This document shows positions 49,201 through 58,100 of a stretch of DNA of 59,593 bases, piece by piece. How positions within the stretch are numbered: position 1 is the first letter of the stretch; each line of letters begins with the position of its first letter. The stretch covers positions 1-59,593 of the forward strand of contig NZ_SSNW01000024.1 in assembly GCF_004801315.1 (NCBI RefSeq), read 5' to 3'. The position numbers and the translations under genes were made by a program. The notes under the pieces were generated by a model. That model had not been told where the DNA came from. It made no database searches and saw nothing but the letters and a program-made list of their open reading frames with translations. This stretch comes from Deinococcus sp. Arct2-2. Lineage in GTDB: Bacteria > Deinococcota > Deinococci > Deinococcales > Deinococcaceae.

Positions 49201-50293
49201 TCTTCCTATCTCTGCGCCGGGGCAGTCGGGCGTGTTTACCCTGATCGCCACCAACGCTTCGGGCCAACAAGACACCGTGTCGGCGGGCGTGAATGTGCTG
49301 GAGCCGACGCCGATTGTGATTACGCCGCCGCCTGTGGTAGAGCCGCCGCCCATTCCTGATCCAGTTCCTGACCCCAAGCCTGTGACGCCCGCCGTCGTTG
49401 TTCCTCCGACGCCCCCTGCTGCGGTCACACCTCCTCCGGTTGCTCCCCCAACCACCACGCCCCCCACACGTCCCACCGCCCGCGCCGCGCCGCCCCTGCC
49501 GCGCCCCAGCATCGGCTTTACCGTGCCCCCTGCGCCCGCCAGAATCGTGGGGTTCCGGGTAGATAAGGCCAAGATCACGGGGCCGCAGCAGGTCACGCTG
49601 ATCTGGCAGGTACAGGGCGTGAACACGGTGAGGATTCAGCCGCTGATCGGGCCACTGGCAGGCCGCCGCTTTCCTGCATCGGGCCGCGTGGTACTGCGTG
49701 TGGCCGCCGACAGCGCCTATACGCTGTTGGTGGGCGAAGGCGAGCGCCCGCTGAAGGCCACCGTGAACGTGGATTACACCGCCCCGCGTGTGGTGGCCGT
49801 GACACCGCCCCGGCCTCTCCCGGTTCCACCCCCTACACCAACGCCGACGCCAACTCCGACGCCCACCCCCACACCAACCCCGACACCCACGCCCCGGCCT
49901 GTTCCAACCACGCGCCCCACGGCTCCGGTCCGTGTGACCCCCACCCCCGTTCCCGCCGCCCCACACGAACTCGACGGCCTCTGGCAACACAGCTTCGGCA
50001 GCATGTCCCTGAAAATCAACCGCACCCGCGTCACCGGAACCTTCAATTTTGGCGAGCGGCGCGACGGCGTGCGCGGCACCATCACGGGTTCGGTGTTCGG
50101 CAGCCCCGGCAGCTACACCGTCAATGCCCGCGTGACCGTGCCAGAGGGAGAGGCGGACGCCAATAATATTTCCTTCGTGGTTCGCTTCAGCCCCGATTCC
50201 AAGTCGTTTGCTGGCCCCTACAGCGAGCGCCGGGTCAGCGAGCGCTGGTGCGGCTGGCGGCCCAACACGCCCAAACCGCAGGATTGCCGGTGA
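46247..50293 (+). CDS. Membrane-anchored FHA pseudokinase with Ig-like repeats
   Basis: The ATG at 46247 overlaps the previous stop. The 1348-residue protein has a Hanks-type kinase fold at about 8-265, but the ATP-binding lysine is arginine (YAVRVL, R39) and the catalytic loop is HGNLKPEN (aspartate replaced by asparagine at 137); SDFGLAD is intact. An FHA domain follows (about 335-400: IGRGPGNDVVLDHAGISRHH), then beta-sandwich regions, a membrane helix at about 675-695 (LWMLPVLLVLLGLLGWWV), three or four Ig/PKD-like repeats, a Pro/Thr tract and a lipocalin-like C-terminal segment. It probably senses or recruits partners at the membrane rather than phosphorylating. Confidence 0.82.
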   Translation: MTTSRIMAQYQLLRSLGAGWLGEVHAATDLDDGKTYAVRVLADANKAQAHLLVQLEGLLTKVMSLNHPHILPAEPPSERDHRVFYRMVLAERGSLRQLLQFQSRAQEPTDLPVSLDIVRQAASGLAYAHGMGLMHGNLKPENLLLQPGKALLGRGGYTVQLSDFGLADLRSASYGSHEQLGSSLTYLSPEQCRGVQGDPRSDLYALGVMLYELVTGMVPFETRTAAEAFERHQYSAAVQPSRLRPGLPEEVEELILTCLAKRPEDRPASAAALEQSLQAIINRMLPRGPEPTVVLPPLAQVPPKPQVEPPTDRSPHPRLLIYGEDRQLLRHEVLPNPTATIGRGPGNDVVLDHAGISRHHLSLEFRPGQVLATDLNATNPSVLDTLPLPAMTPATWPYGELLYVRPYWLYLHAPYTVAPQPRIVVNPAVLELTLTPGVPTALPLVLANTGRTVDHFRLSVEGVPDHWIQNAHFEVQLNPGTQGPATLQIVVPRVPDALAGEYTATVVARSRENPQEMGRAEMRWTVLPYFETEATITPGLRRAWFRTRYDLSVTNGGNAPLLYSPTISDDEDAVRLLPRWQEVFAMPTSGNLSNIVNLRAVLSGIWMRLREGIGKIRVDNFVGNVPADPGQGIGQQMKVRLPIRWIGTTTHRTLKVMVTADRHPPVPALARLQHNPLIPLWMLPVLLVLLGLLGWWVTRPPEITAFALKGAAPLTGQPFVLNWDTTGARSVRLLPQEAGKNAALKGAGELSLPGLTQANTYTLVARGWLRESRRDLTVAPKLRAAEIRVFTVSPASGKIGKPITVAWDVTNVERVQLEPFGTVAAKGKQSFTLTKDVTVRLQADSGGGPVSRSTDVTVLPPSVAQFDLSAQTLTAGQTATLRWNVLNATSVTIDPIGPVPPQGSVPVSPTQNTSYVLKASNGLEDVQATAALTISARPPKITGFSVSPDTVDVGGTVTVTWSTSDAQTVQLTTASGTQSLPTSGSLPISAPGQSGVFTLIATNASGQQDTVSAGVNVLEPTPIVITPPPVVEPPPIPDPVPDPKPVTPAVVVPPTPPAAVTPPPVAPPTTTPPTRPTARAAPPLPRPSIGFTVPPAPARIVGFRVDKAKITGPQQVTLIWQVQGVNTVRIQPLIGPLAGRRFPASGRVVLRVAADSAYTLLVGEGERPLKATVNVDYTAPRVVAVTPPRPLPVPPPTPTPTPTPTPTPTPTPTPTPRPVPTTRPTAPVRVTPTPVPAAPHELDGLWQHSFGSMSLKINRTRVTGTFNFGERRDGVRGTITGSVFGSPGSYTVNARVTVPEGEADANNISFVVRFSPDSKSFAGPYSERRVSERWCGWRPNTPKPQDCR
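49818..49905 (+). repeat. Threonine-proline coding repeat tract
   Basis: Near-tandem copies of short C-rich units such as CCGACGCCAACT and CCCACACCAACC encode a long alternating Pro-Thr stretch between the repeat domains and C-terminal segment of the pseudokinase protein. Such tracts change length by slippage and form stiff extended linkers. Confidence 0.7.
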
Positions 50294-50389
50294 ACAGGGC
50301 GAGTGGGCTGTCGGAAGACATCAGTTTTGACGAAGATTCCTCGGCCACCGCGCCTTTCCTACGCTCCACTCTCCTCAGGAGGTTTCCCC

Positions 50390-50974
50390 ATGTCCGACGG
50401 ACAACTCGCCAAAGCGCAAATTATTCGCCTCGAACCCAGCCGACTGGTGATTCCCTGCATGTTCAATCCCAAGGAATACACCATCACCAAAAACGTGAAC
50501 TGGGGACAGGCCGACAACAGCACCAAAGACGGCGCAGACCTGACCTTCGGCGGCGGCAACACCAGCAATATGGCGCTGGAACTGTTTTTTGACACCTACT
50601 ATGACCGCCTCTCCGAAACGGTGGTAGAAGACGTCCGCACCCACACCGATAAAATCTGGAACCTGACCTATATCGATGAAAGTTTGCGCGACCCCAAGAC
50701 CAAGAAAGGCCGCCCGCCCACCATCCTGTTCGTGTGGGGCAAAACGTGGCTGTTCGAGGCCGTGATCGAGAGCATGGAGCAGCAATTTACGCTGTTCATG
50801 CCCAACGGAATGCCGGTGCGGGCCGTGGTGAAATTACAGCTCAAGCAGGCCGACAACGGCAAACTCAAGCCCGGCGGCAGCGCCAGCACCTACCACATCA
50901 GCGAGCAGTACCGCAGCGCGGCGCAGGCCAGTCGGGGGGCCGCCGATTTGCGGGGGAACCGGAAAAACCAATGA
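50390..50974 (+). CDS. eCIS hub/tube adaptor protein (Afp7/Pvc7 N-terminal domain-like)
   Basis: The 194-residue protein shows the contractile-injection-system tube-protein N-terminal domain: VIPCMFNPKEYTITKNVNWG, then NMALELFFDTYYDR, IWNLTYIDE and RPPTILFVWGKTWLFEAVIE. Afp7 homologues usually carry a C-terminal LysM; none is visible here, so this is a short form. The ATG at 50390 is preceded by AGGAGG at good spacing, which rules out the longer upstream frame. It overlaps the spike gene. Confidence 0.88.
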   Translation: MSDGQLAKAQIIRLEPSRLVIPCMFNPKEYTITKNVNWGQADNSTKDGADLTFGGGNTSNMALELFFDTYYDRLSETVVEDVRTHTDKIWNLTYIDESLRDPKTKKGRPPTILFVWGKTWLFEAVIESMEQQFTLFMPNGMPVRAVVKLQLKQADNGKLKPGGSASTYHISEQYRSAAQASRGAADLRGNRKNQ

Positions 50975-52656
50975 CCGCCAGTTCCCCGACTTCGGGCACG
51001 CCATCTGCCAGCAACGTGCGCGGCGCGGTGGCACAGCTGTACCTGACGCTGGACGGCCAAACGCCGCCCGCTGAACTGATGCAGGCCCTTCAGGAAGTGG
51101 TGGTAGACAGCAGCCTGACCCTGCCCGACAGCGCCACCGTGACCTTCCGGGACGCCAGCATAGATCTGATCGACAGTGACCGCCTGAAACTGGGGGCCAA
51201 GCTGGAAGTCAAGGCTGCCGTGCAGCGCGGCGGCGAACAGGAAGCCATTTTCCGGGGCGAAATCGTGGAGGTGGAGCCGCAGTTCGAGGGGCACACCCAG
51301 ACCCTGACCGTGCGGGCCTTTGACCGCCTGCACCGCTTGGCACGCGGCACCCAAACCCGCTCTTTTCAGAATGTGACCGACATGGACTTGGTCCGCAAAA
51401 TCGCCTCGGAACTGGGCCTGAAAGCCGAAGTGGGCGAGGCGCGGGCGGTGCACGAGTACGTGCTGCAACACAACCAGTCCAATCTGGCGTTTCTGCGGGG
51501 GCGGGCGGCGCGGCTGGGCTTCGTGCTGTACGTGGAGGGCGACACGCTGCACTGCCACGCGCCCAAAGGGGAAGGCACCTTGGAGCTGCGCTGGCGCGAA
51601 AATCTGAGTTCGTTTTTGCCGCGTCTGAGCAGCCTCGATCAGACCAGCCGAACCACCGTGCGCGGCTGGGATCCGCAGAAAAAGCAGGCGGTGGTGGCGC
51701 AGGCCGAGCGCGGGCAAGGGCAAGCGCAGGTGCAAGACCCGACCCGCAGCGAGCAGGTCAGCCAGAATGCTTTTAATCTGCCCGCCCCGGAAACCCAGAG
51801 TGGCACAGTGGTTCGGCAGCAGGGCTACGCCGACGCGATGGCGCAGGCCAGCCGCAATCGCCGCGCCGAGGGACTGGTGGAAGCCACCGGAACCTGCGGG
51901 GGAACGCCGCGCCTGACCGCCGGAACCACCATCAAAATTACGGGCGTCGGCACGCGCTTCGAGGGCGAATACGTGACCTCCAGCGTGCGTCACCGCTACC
52001 GCACCCAGCAGGGCTACATGACCGAATTCACCATTTCGGGTGGGCGGGAAGAGGGCGTGGCGGCGATGTTGGGCGGCTCCAGCACAGCGTCCGGGGCGGG
52101 GAGCGGCGGAAATACAGGCGGCGACCAAACCGGATTCATGATCGGCATCGTGACCAACAACGACGACCCGCAGGGGCAAGGCCGCGTGAAGGTCAAGTTT
52201 CCGGCCCTGACCGAGAAAGACGAAAGCGACTGGGCGCGGGTGGTCAGCGTAGGCGGCGGCCCCACACGCGGCGTCATGTTTACGCCCGAAGTGAACGACG
52301 AAGTGCTGGTGGGCTTCGAGCAGGGCGACATCCACTTTCCCTACGTGCTGGGCGGCCTCTGGAACGGCAGCGACGCCCCACCCAAAGCCAAGGGAGAGGT
52401 GATCAAAAGCGGGCGCGTGACCAAGCGCATCATCCGTTCGCGGCTGGGCCACGAGATCATTCTGGACGACAGCGACGGCAGCCCCAGCATTCTGCTGAAG
52501 GACAAGAGCGGCAACGAAGTCTTGATCGATTCCAAAGCCAACCTGATCAAGATCAGCAGCAAGGGCCGCGTGGAAATCAGCGCCCAGAGCGGCGTGAAGA
52601 TCGACGGCGGCGGCGGCAACGTGGACGTGAAGGGCACTTTGATCAACCTGAACTAG
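50971..52656 (+). CDS. VgrG-like central spike protein (Afp8/Pvc8-like)
   Basis: The 561-residue protein combines a gp27-like hub (VRAFDRLHRLARGTQTRSFQ, then LRGRAARLGFVLYVEGDTLH), the gp5 OB-fold (FMIGIVTNNDDPQGQGRVKV, then WARVVSVGGGPTRGVMFTPE) and a C-terminal beta-helix made of repeats (GHEIILDDSDGS, NEVLIDSKANLIKISS, GRVEISAQSGVKIDGGG). It trimerises into the spike that the PAAR protein tips. The ATG overlaps the previous stop as ATGA, so this start is preferred over an upstream frame extension. Confidence 0.94.
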   Translation: MTASSPTSGTPSASNVRGAVAQLYLTLDGQTPPAELMQALQEVVVDSSLTLPDSATVTFRDASIDLIDSDRLKLGAKLEVKAAVQRGGEQEAIFRGEIVEVEPQFEGHTQTLTVRAFDRLHRLARGTQTRSFQNVTDMDLVRKIASELGLKAEVGEARAVHEYVLQHNQSNLAFLRGRAARLGFVLYVEGDTLHCHAPKGEGTLELRWRENLSSFLPRLSSLDQTSRTTVRGWDPQKKQAVVAQAERGQGQAQVQDPTRSEQVSQNAFNLPAPETQSGTVVRQQGYADAMAQASRNRRAEGLVEATGTCGGTPRLTAGTTIKITGVGTRFEGEYVTSSVRHRYRTQQGYMTEFTISGGREEGVAAMLGGSSTASGAGSGGNTGGDQTGFMIGIVTNNDDPQGQGRVKVKFPALTEKDESDWARVVSVGGGPTRGVMFTPEVNDEVLVGFEQGDIHFPYVLGGLWNGSDAPPKAKGEVIKSGRVTKRIIRSRLGHEIILDDSDGSPSILLKDKSGNEVLIDSKANLIKISSKGRVEISAQSGVKIDGGGGNVDVKGTLINLN

Positions 52657-52679
52657 TCTGGACGGAAGGAGACTCCCCC

Positions 52680-53345
52680 ATGAGCATTCACCCTGACCCC
52701 ACTTCTGGCCTGCTGCTGACCGACCCCGTGAGCGGCGCGGTGTTCCGGTTGCCTGCCCGCCCGGATGAACTTGAGCAGCCTGCGGCGGCAGACTGGAGAG
52801 AAGTGCTGGACGTGTGGGGTGAGGTGTACCGCCTGCCCGCCGGGGCGCTGGCTCCCTACCGGCTCAGCGCGGAACAAGCCGAGGCCGCCGCCGCTGGGCT
52901 GCTGGCTGACCCGGAGTATCTGGCCCATCTGGTGCGGGAACTGGGTGTGGGTGAACTGGGAATGGGCGATCTGGGGAACCTGGTAAACGCTCAGACGCCT
53001 GAAGCGTTTGCATCAGCAGTGGGCGGCGAGAACTTGGCGGTGGCAGAGACCCGCTTGAGTGCGCTGGAAGAGAGGTTGGCACAGGCAAAAGACGCTTTGG
53101 CAGCGGCTCCAACCCTTGTTCAGACCAACGTTCCCAGCGCCCCCGCCGATCCTTCCCAACATTCGGCCATGCTCGCGCTGCTGGGCCTGCTGAGCCGCGT
53201 TTCGCCGCAGTGGATTGGGGAAACGTTGGCGGGAAAACAGCGCACACCGCCCGCCGCGCCGCTGTCCATTCCGCTGCCCGCTCTGCCCAGCTTTGAGTAC
53301 GCCGACCTGCTGGGCCGCCCGCTGGAGGCTGACCGTGAAGGCTAA
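52680..53345 (+). CDS. eCIS-associated protein of unknown function
   Basis: The 221-residue protein has a short beta-rich start (GLLLTDPVSGAVFRLPARP), a helical core, a coiled-coil-like segment (ETRLSALEERLAQAKDALAA) and a proline-rich tail. No domain is recognised. It follows the spike gene after a GGAAGGAG site. It might be a chaperone or small structural protein for the cargo region, by position only. Confidence 0.65.
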   Translation: MSIHPDPTSGLLLTDPVSGAVFRLPARPDELEQPAAADWREVLDVWGEVYRLPAGALAPYRLSAEQAEAAAAGLLADPEYLAHLVRELGVGELGMGDLGNLVNAQTPEAFASAVGGENLAVAETRLSALEERLAQAKDALAAAPTLVQTNVPSAPADPSQHSAMLALLGLLSRVSPQWIGETLAGKQRTPPAAPLSIPLPALPSFEYADLLGRPLEADREG

Positions 53346-53814
53346 TCTGGCCCTCTGGTTGGGCGGGGCCTGTCTGTTGGCGCTGCTGTTGACGATGCTT
53401 TGGCTGCATTTTTCACTGGTGCAAGACTGGCGGCGCACGCAGGCATTAGCGGGGCGCGGCGTGGTGGTGCAAGCGCGGGTGCTGGAGTTCTTATCGGCCC
53501 CCGGCCCCCGCAGCCTGATCCCGCAACGCAGCGTGCGCTTTCAGTTGCCTGCGCCGTTGGGACTGACAGGCACCCTTCCGATCAGTGCCGAGGCCGCCCG
53601 ACAATCCGAACAGACACGCCGGGTGGCCGTGCGCTATTTGCCCGATCAACCCGGAGTGCAAGCGCTTGAGGGCACAGGAGCGCCGCTGACTTTGGGCGCA
53701 TTGCTGCTGGGCTTAGATCTGTTCGCGGGGTGGGTGGCGTGGCAAGTGTGGGCCTCTGGCCGCCGTGCAAGACACAGGAAACTGGGCCACAGCAAAGAAG
53801 GGGTGCGGCAATGA
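53335..53814 (+). CDS. DUF3592-like small membrane protein
   Basis: Starting at a GTG that overlaps the previous gene by 11 bases, the 159-residue protein has an N-terminal membrane helix (LALWLGGACLLALLLTMLWL), a beta-rich middle typical of DUF3592-like proteins (GRGVVVQARVLEFLSAPGP, RVAVRYLPDQPGVQ) and a second membrane helix near residue 120-140. It could be a membrane partner or immunity-type protein for the cargo gene that follows. Its stop overlaps an ATG (53811), the probable original start of that cargo gene. Confidence 0.65.
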   Translation: MKANLALWLGGACLLALLLTMLWLHFSLVQDWRRTQALAGRGVVVQARVLEFLSAPGPRSLIPQRSVRFQLPAPLGLTGTLPISAEAARQSEQTRRVAVRYLPDQPGVQALEGTGAPLTLGALLLGLDLFAGWVAWQVWASGRRARHRKLGHSKEGVRQ

Positions 53815-53860
53815 CAAAAAGTGACGCGCATGCCGTATACCTGAGTGCGTCTGGCGGCAC

Positions 53861-53877
53861 GCCGTTCGCAGAACGGC
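53861..53877 (+). repeat. Left-end hairpin of the TnpB element
   Basis: GCCGTTC and GAACGGC pair perfectly around GCA. In IS200/IS605 elements such a hairpin near the end is recognised by the TnpA transposase, here supplied in trans if at all. Confidence 0.55.
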
Positions 53878-53976
53878 CAAGCCGAACCCCCCGATTCTGT
53901 GGTAAGTTAAATGAGCAAAGCCCCCGCGTGAGTGGAATCACCGGAGGCGTGGCGAAGCAGTTAAGGGCTGCTCAGC

Positions 53977-55152
53977 ATGAACAAGACTACCACGTCAATC
54001 AAGACGTTCAAGTACCGTTTGTACCCAACAAAGACTCAGGAAGCGGCGATGTTTGAGACGCTGCGCCTCACGCGCACCCTCTACAACGCTGGCCTTGAGC
54101 AGCGCCGGGAAGCATACCGTAAACAGGGCAAGACGTTGAGTGCCTACACCCAACAAGCCGAACTTACGGCACTCAAAGAAGCCTGTCCTGAGTTTGGAAC
54201 GGTCTACTCCCATGTCCTCCAAGACGTGTTTGATCGTCTGGACAAGGCGTATAAATCGTTTTTTTCCCGCGTTAAAGCCGGGACGAAGAAGGCGGGGTTC
54301 CCCCGCTTCAAACCCCGTCAACGGTGGAACAGCTTCAAGTACAAGCAGTGCTGGGACAACAAAAAAGAAACATGGACAAGTTGCGGCAAGCCCGTAAACG
54401 ATGGAAAACGTATCTCCGTTCCCAAGATCGGCAACGTCAAAATCAAGCTGCACCGCCCGCTGGAAGGCAAGCCCAAAAGCCTCCAGATCCTATTGGATGT
54501 GGATCAGTGGTACGCCATCTATGCCTGTGAGGTTCATAATGTGGCGTTGCCTGCCACCGGAAGCTCAATCGGGGTAGACGTAGGAACTACTTGGTTCGCC
54601 ATCACCAGCGACGGGGGATTTGTGGAAAACCCGCGCCACCTCGAAGCGGGTCTGAAGAAGCTGCGTGTCCAGCAACGCACGGTGTCTCGCCGCAAGAAGG
54701 GTGGCAACCGTAGGCGAAAAGCTGTGCAGTCAGCGGCCAAAACGCACCGCAAAATTCGGCGGCAACGCTTGGACTTCCATCACAAAACGGCCCGCAGCTT
54801 GGTCAACACCCACGACCTGATCGCCCACGAAGCGTTGCAGGTGTCCGACATGGTTAAGTCCAATCTTGCCCGGAGTATTGCCGACGTGGGCTGGGCGTCG
54901 TTTTTCTCTCTGCTCGCTCTCAAGGCTGAAAGTGCCGGAAAGCGGGCTGTTGCTGTAGACCCCCGCTATACATCGCAGCGTTGCCATGCGTGTGGGCATA
55001 CCGGGAAGGAGAACCGCATGAGCCAATCCAAGTTTCAGTGTGTGCAGTGCGGTCATACAGCCAATGCCGATGTGAATGCGGCGCAGAACATTCTGGCAAG
55101 GGCATTGCCATCAGGTGTTAACGATAGCGGGGTTACGCATGTCGTCGCCTGA
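53977..55152 (+). CDS. tnpB: TnpB, RNA-guided nuclease of an IS200/IS605 element
   Basis: The 391-residue protein starts TFKYRLYPTKTQEAAM and has the helical WED/REC part. The RuvC acidic residues are in SIGVDVGTTWFAI, IAHEAL and NADVNAAQNILARA. The zinc finger is CHACGHTGKE ... CVQCGHTA. All catalytic parts are present, so it could be active. TnpB is guided by an RNA derived from the 3' end of its own gene and the right end. The ATG has no strong ribosome site. Its last codons overlap the readable frame of the cargo gene. Confidence 0.94.
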   Translation: MNKTTTSIKTFKYRLYPTKTQEAAMFETLRLTRTLYNAGLEQRREAYRKQGKTLSAYTQQAELTALKEACPEFGTVYSHVLQDVFDRLDKAYKSFFSRVKAGTKKAGFPRFKPRQRWNSFKYKQCWDNKKETWTSCGKPVNDGKRISVPKIGNVKIKLHRPLEGKPKSLQILLDVDQWYAIYACEVHNVALPATGSSIGVDVGTTWFAITSDGGFVENPRHLEAGLKKLRVQQRTVSRRKKGGNRRRKAVQSAAKTHRKIRRQRLDFHHKTARSLVNTHDLIAHEALQVSDMVKSNLARSIADVGWASFFSLLALKAESAGKRAVAVDPRYTSQRCHACGHTGKENRMSQSKFQCVQCGHTANADVNAAQNILARALPSGVNDSGVTHVVA

Positions 55153-55185
55153 GAAGCCTCAGTCTTCAGACTGGGGAGTTGTCAC
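55030..55185 (+). ncRNA. Expected omega/reRNA region of the TnpB element
   Basis: In this family the guide scaffold RNA spans the 3' end of tnpB and the right-end hairpin (here 55157-55176), with the guide taken from host DNA just past the element (from about 55186). The 5' boundary given is an estimate from family knowledge. The guide predicted from this copy would match the cargo gene sequence it sits in. Confidence 0.5.
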
Positions 55186-58100
55186 CGGATGGCAAGAGGA
55201 ACTGAAAAAACGCCGTGGGCAGGGGGAAAACGCCGTCAACGACGCCTCCCGCCTTGTGCCGCAGCAGCCGAACGCAGGCTTTCCCCAATGGGATGAACCC
55301 GCCCCAGCCGCACAAACGGGCGCGGTGGGCGGCGCGGCCCAGTTGCAAACGGGAGGGAACGCATTGGGCGGCCTCAGCACACCACCAACAGGCGGCGTAC
55401 CCGGCTTGGGCAGCGTGGGTGAAACCTCTACCCTTCCTGCTGGCGTAAGAACTGCGCCCACTTCCGGGCCACTGGCCGCGCTGGTGGGGCGCTTGGCGGG
55501 GCAATTGCAAGGCCAGCGGCAGGCGCGGGCGGCGTCCGGGGCGCTGGATCAGGGCGCGGAACTGGGCACGCTGAAACAATTGGCGCTGCAACTGGCCCAG
55601 CAGTACCGCAGCTTGGGCACGCGGGCCACGCCCACCGACCTCGCCGCCGCCCTGAACGCCCTGCCCGACGCCACTGACCGCCAACAACTGGGCCGCGCTG
55701 TGGTGGGCCTGATTTCGGCCATGCGTCCCGGCGAGCGTGCGGCGCTGGAACGGGCAGTGAACGATCCGGCGGCGCTGGTGGCCGAACACGCCAACAGTTC
55801 CCCGACTCCCCCAGCGCAAGTGAGCGCCAAAGCTGCCCCCGTCAGCGTGCAGCGGCCTGCGGGCGGGGAGGGAACGAGTGCAGGGGCCGTTGCGGTGAAA
55901 GCTCAGGGCAGCGCAATCTCTCCTGCCACACCCGCAAGCGCTCCCGCTCCGGTGGCGGCGAAAGCAACACCTCAAGCGCCTCCCGCGCTCGCCAAGGCTG
56001 CGCCCGCCCCGGCCAAAACGCCTGCGCCCACATCCACCCCGCAGGGCAAGCGGACGGCCGCTGCGGCAACTGCTCCTCAGGCCGACGCTGCCAAATCTCC
56101 GACCCCCAACGACCTGAAACTGGTCAGTCTGCAGGCCCTAGACGGAAGCGGACTGAATGTACAGCCGACCGCGACGTTGGGCAAAGCCGCTCTTTTCGAG
56201 CCGCGTGAATGGGCCAAACTGAAAGCAGCGCGGCAGCAGACAAAGGGCCAGCCAGCCCCAGCAGGAACGCCGCCCGCCACTGTTTCCAACGCTTCCGAAG
56301 CACCCAAACAAAAGCGCCAAAGCAAACCGCTTCCCAGCGTGACCGTGAAGGCCGCCGACCTGAAAAAAGAGGCGCAAAAAGACCGCAAAGCCAACCAGAA
56401 GGCGCTGACGGCGGCCCTGAGCGCGGCGGCCAAGCAGACGGCGCAAATTGATCAGGCGCGGGCAAGCGGCGCGGCCAAGGTTCAGGGCGCAGCACGGGCA
56501 GCAGAAGCCCGGATGGCGGCGGCGCTGAAGACGACAGAAAGCCAGATCGCGGCGGCGGCGAGTGCGGCCACAGCGCGGGTACAGGCCGCCGCCACCCGCA
56601 GCACGGCGCAGGTCAACGCGGCCCACCGGGGCACGGTGCAGGGCATCCGGCAAGAGGCGCTGAAGCAAAAGCAAGCGGCGCAGCAAGCGCTCACGGCCCT
56701 GAAAACGCAGTTGACGGGTGCGAAAACGGCCCTCGACGCCCGTACCAATGCTGAATTTGGGGCGGCAGCAAGCGGCATGAAGGCGGCAGGCAGCGCGGTG
56801 GCGGGGCAGGCCACGGCACTAGGCAACAGCCGCGCCAGCCAGTACGCCGCCGAACCCCTACCCAAGCAAGACGGCTGGGACGATTTCAAGAACGGCGAAG
56901 ACTTCCCCAAGAACAAGCGGAAAGCCAAAGTCGACGCCGCCCGCGAGGTGGGCAAAAGCTTTGCCGAGAGCTTTACGGCGGCAGGCGCGGAACAGGCCGC
57001 CAAATTGCCCCAATCTAAGGGAGCCGTGCTGCAGGGCAACGGGCAACTGTTGGCGCAGTACCTCGTTTCGTTGACGCAGGGTCAGGCGGCGGTGTTGGCC
57101 CAGATGGAGGCGGCCCAGCAAGCGGCGATCCGGCAAGCCGACGCCCTGAAAGCGGCGCAACTGGCGGCCATCGCGGCGCAGAAGCGGGCGGCGGTGGCGG
57201 GCATCGCGCAGACTCGCAGCGGCTTGCGAACTGGGGCACGCCAGACGGCACGCCAGCAGCAGACGGCGGTGAGGCAGCAGGCCAGCCGCAGTGTCTCGGC
57301 CCTGACCACGCAAGCAGCGCAGGCCAAAGCGGGCCTTTCCCGCCAAATTGGGGCGGCACGCACCACCAGCGCCCGGCATCTGGATCAGGATTCGGCCACG
57401 TTTGCACGGGGCATGGCCGGATTCTTGGTGCACATTCGGCAAGCCGCGCAGGGGGCTAGCCGGGGCATGACCACCAGCGCGGCGGGCAGCGCGGCCACTT
57501 TGACCCGCACAGGAACGCAGGCGGCAGGCAGCCTCACGGCGCTGGGCACGCAGGCCCGCACCGCTTGTACGGCGGCGGCCACCAGCGCCAGCACGGGCCT
57601 CACGCAGTTGGCGGCTCGGGCTCAAACCGCATTCAGCGCACAGGGCAAGGCCTACCAGCAGCAGAGTACGGCCCTGCTTACGGGCATTCGGGCCAGTTTC
57701 AAGACCACCGCCGAACGCTTTAGGGCCGACACCAAAACAGTGGGCGACAGCCTGAAAGACAAGCTGGGACAGGCCGTAAAGGACTTCCGGGCCGCGCTGG
57801 TGGCCGCCAAAGATCAGGGCAGCGGGGGCAACAAGGCCGAAGACCCGACCATTACCGAGAAGGCCAACGCCGCCGCCGAAGCCGTGCAGCCGCGCTGGAA
57901 AGCGGTGGTGAGCGTGGTCATCGACATCGTGGTGGCCGTGGTGGTCACGGCGGCCATGATCGCGCTGGCGGCCACCGGCATCGGCGTGGTGGCCCTGATC
58001 GGCCTCGGCATCCTGATCGGGGCGGCCAGCGCGGTGGCAGGGCAAGGACTCAAAGACGCTGTAGACGGCAAGTTCAGCGGCTGGAAGACCTACGGCGCGG

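Larger units (their letters stand above)
53841..55185 (+). mobile_element. IS200/IS605-family element, TnpB only (ends approximate)
   Basis: The element carries tnpB without a tnpA partner. A perfect hairpin GCCGTTC-GCA-GAACGGC at 53861-53877 resembles the subterminal left-end structure of this family. A right-end hairpin CCTCAGTCT-TC-AGACTGGGG lies at 55157-55176 and is followed by AGTTGTCAC. The exact ends were not established: TATAC at about 53836-53840 and TCAC at 55182-55185 are guesses for the flanking target and the right terminus. Confidence 0.6.

Noticed and set aside
50890..52452. 520-codon antisense frame over the spike gene
   Set aside because: No recognisable domain, and the plus strand encodes a clear VgrG-like protein.
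53730..54056. 108-codon frame across the left end of the TnpB element
   Set aside because: It only joins the presumed native cargo start to element sequence; the later part is out of frame with tnpB and has no domain.
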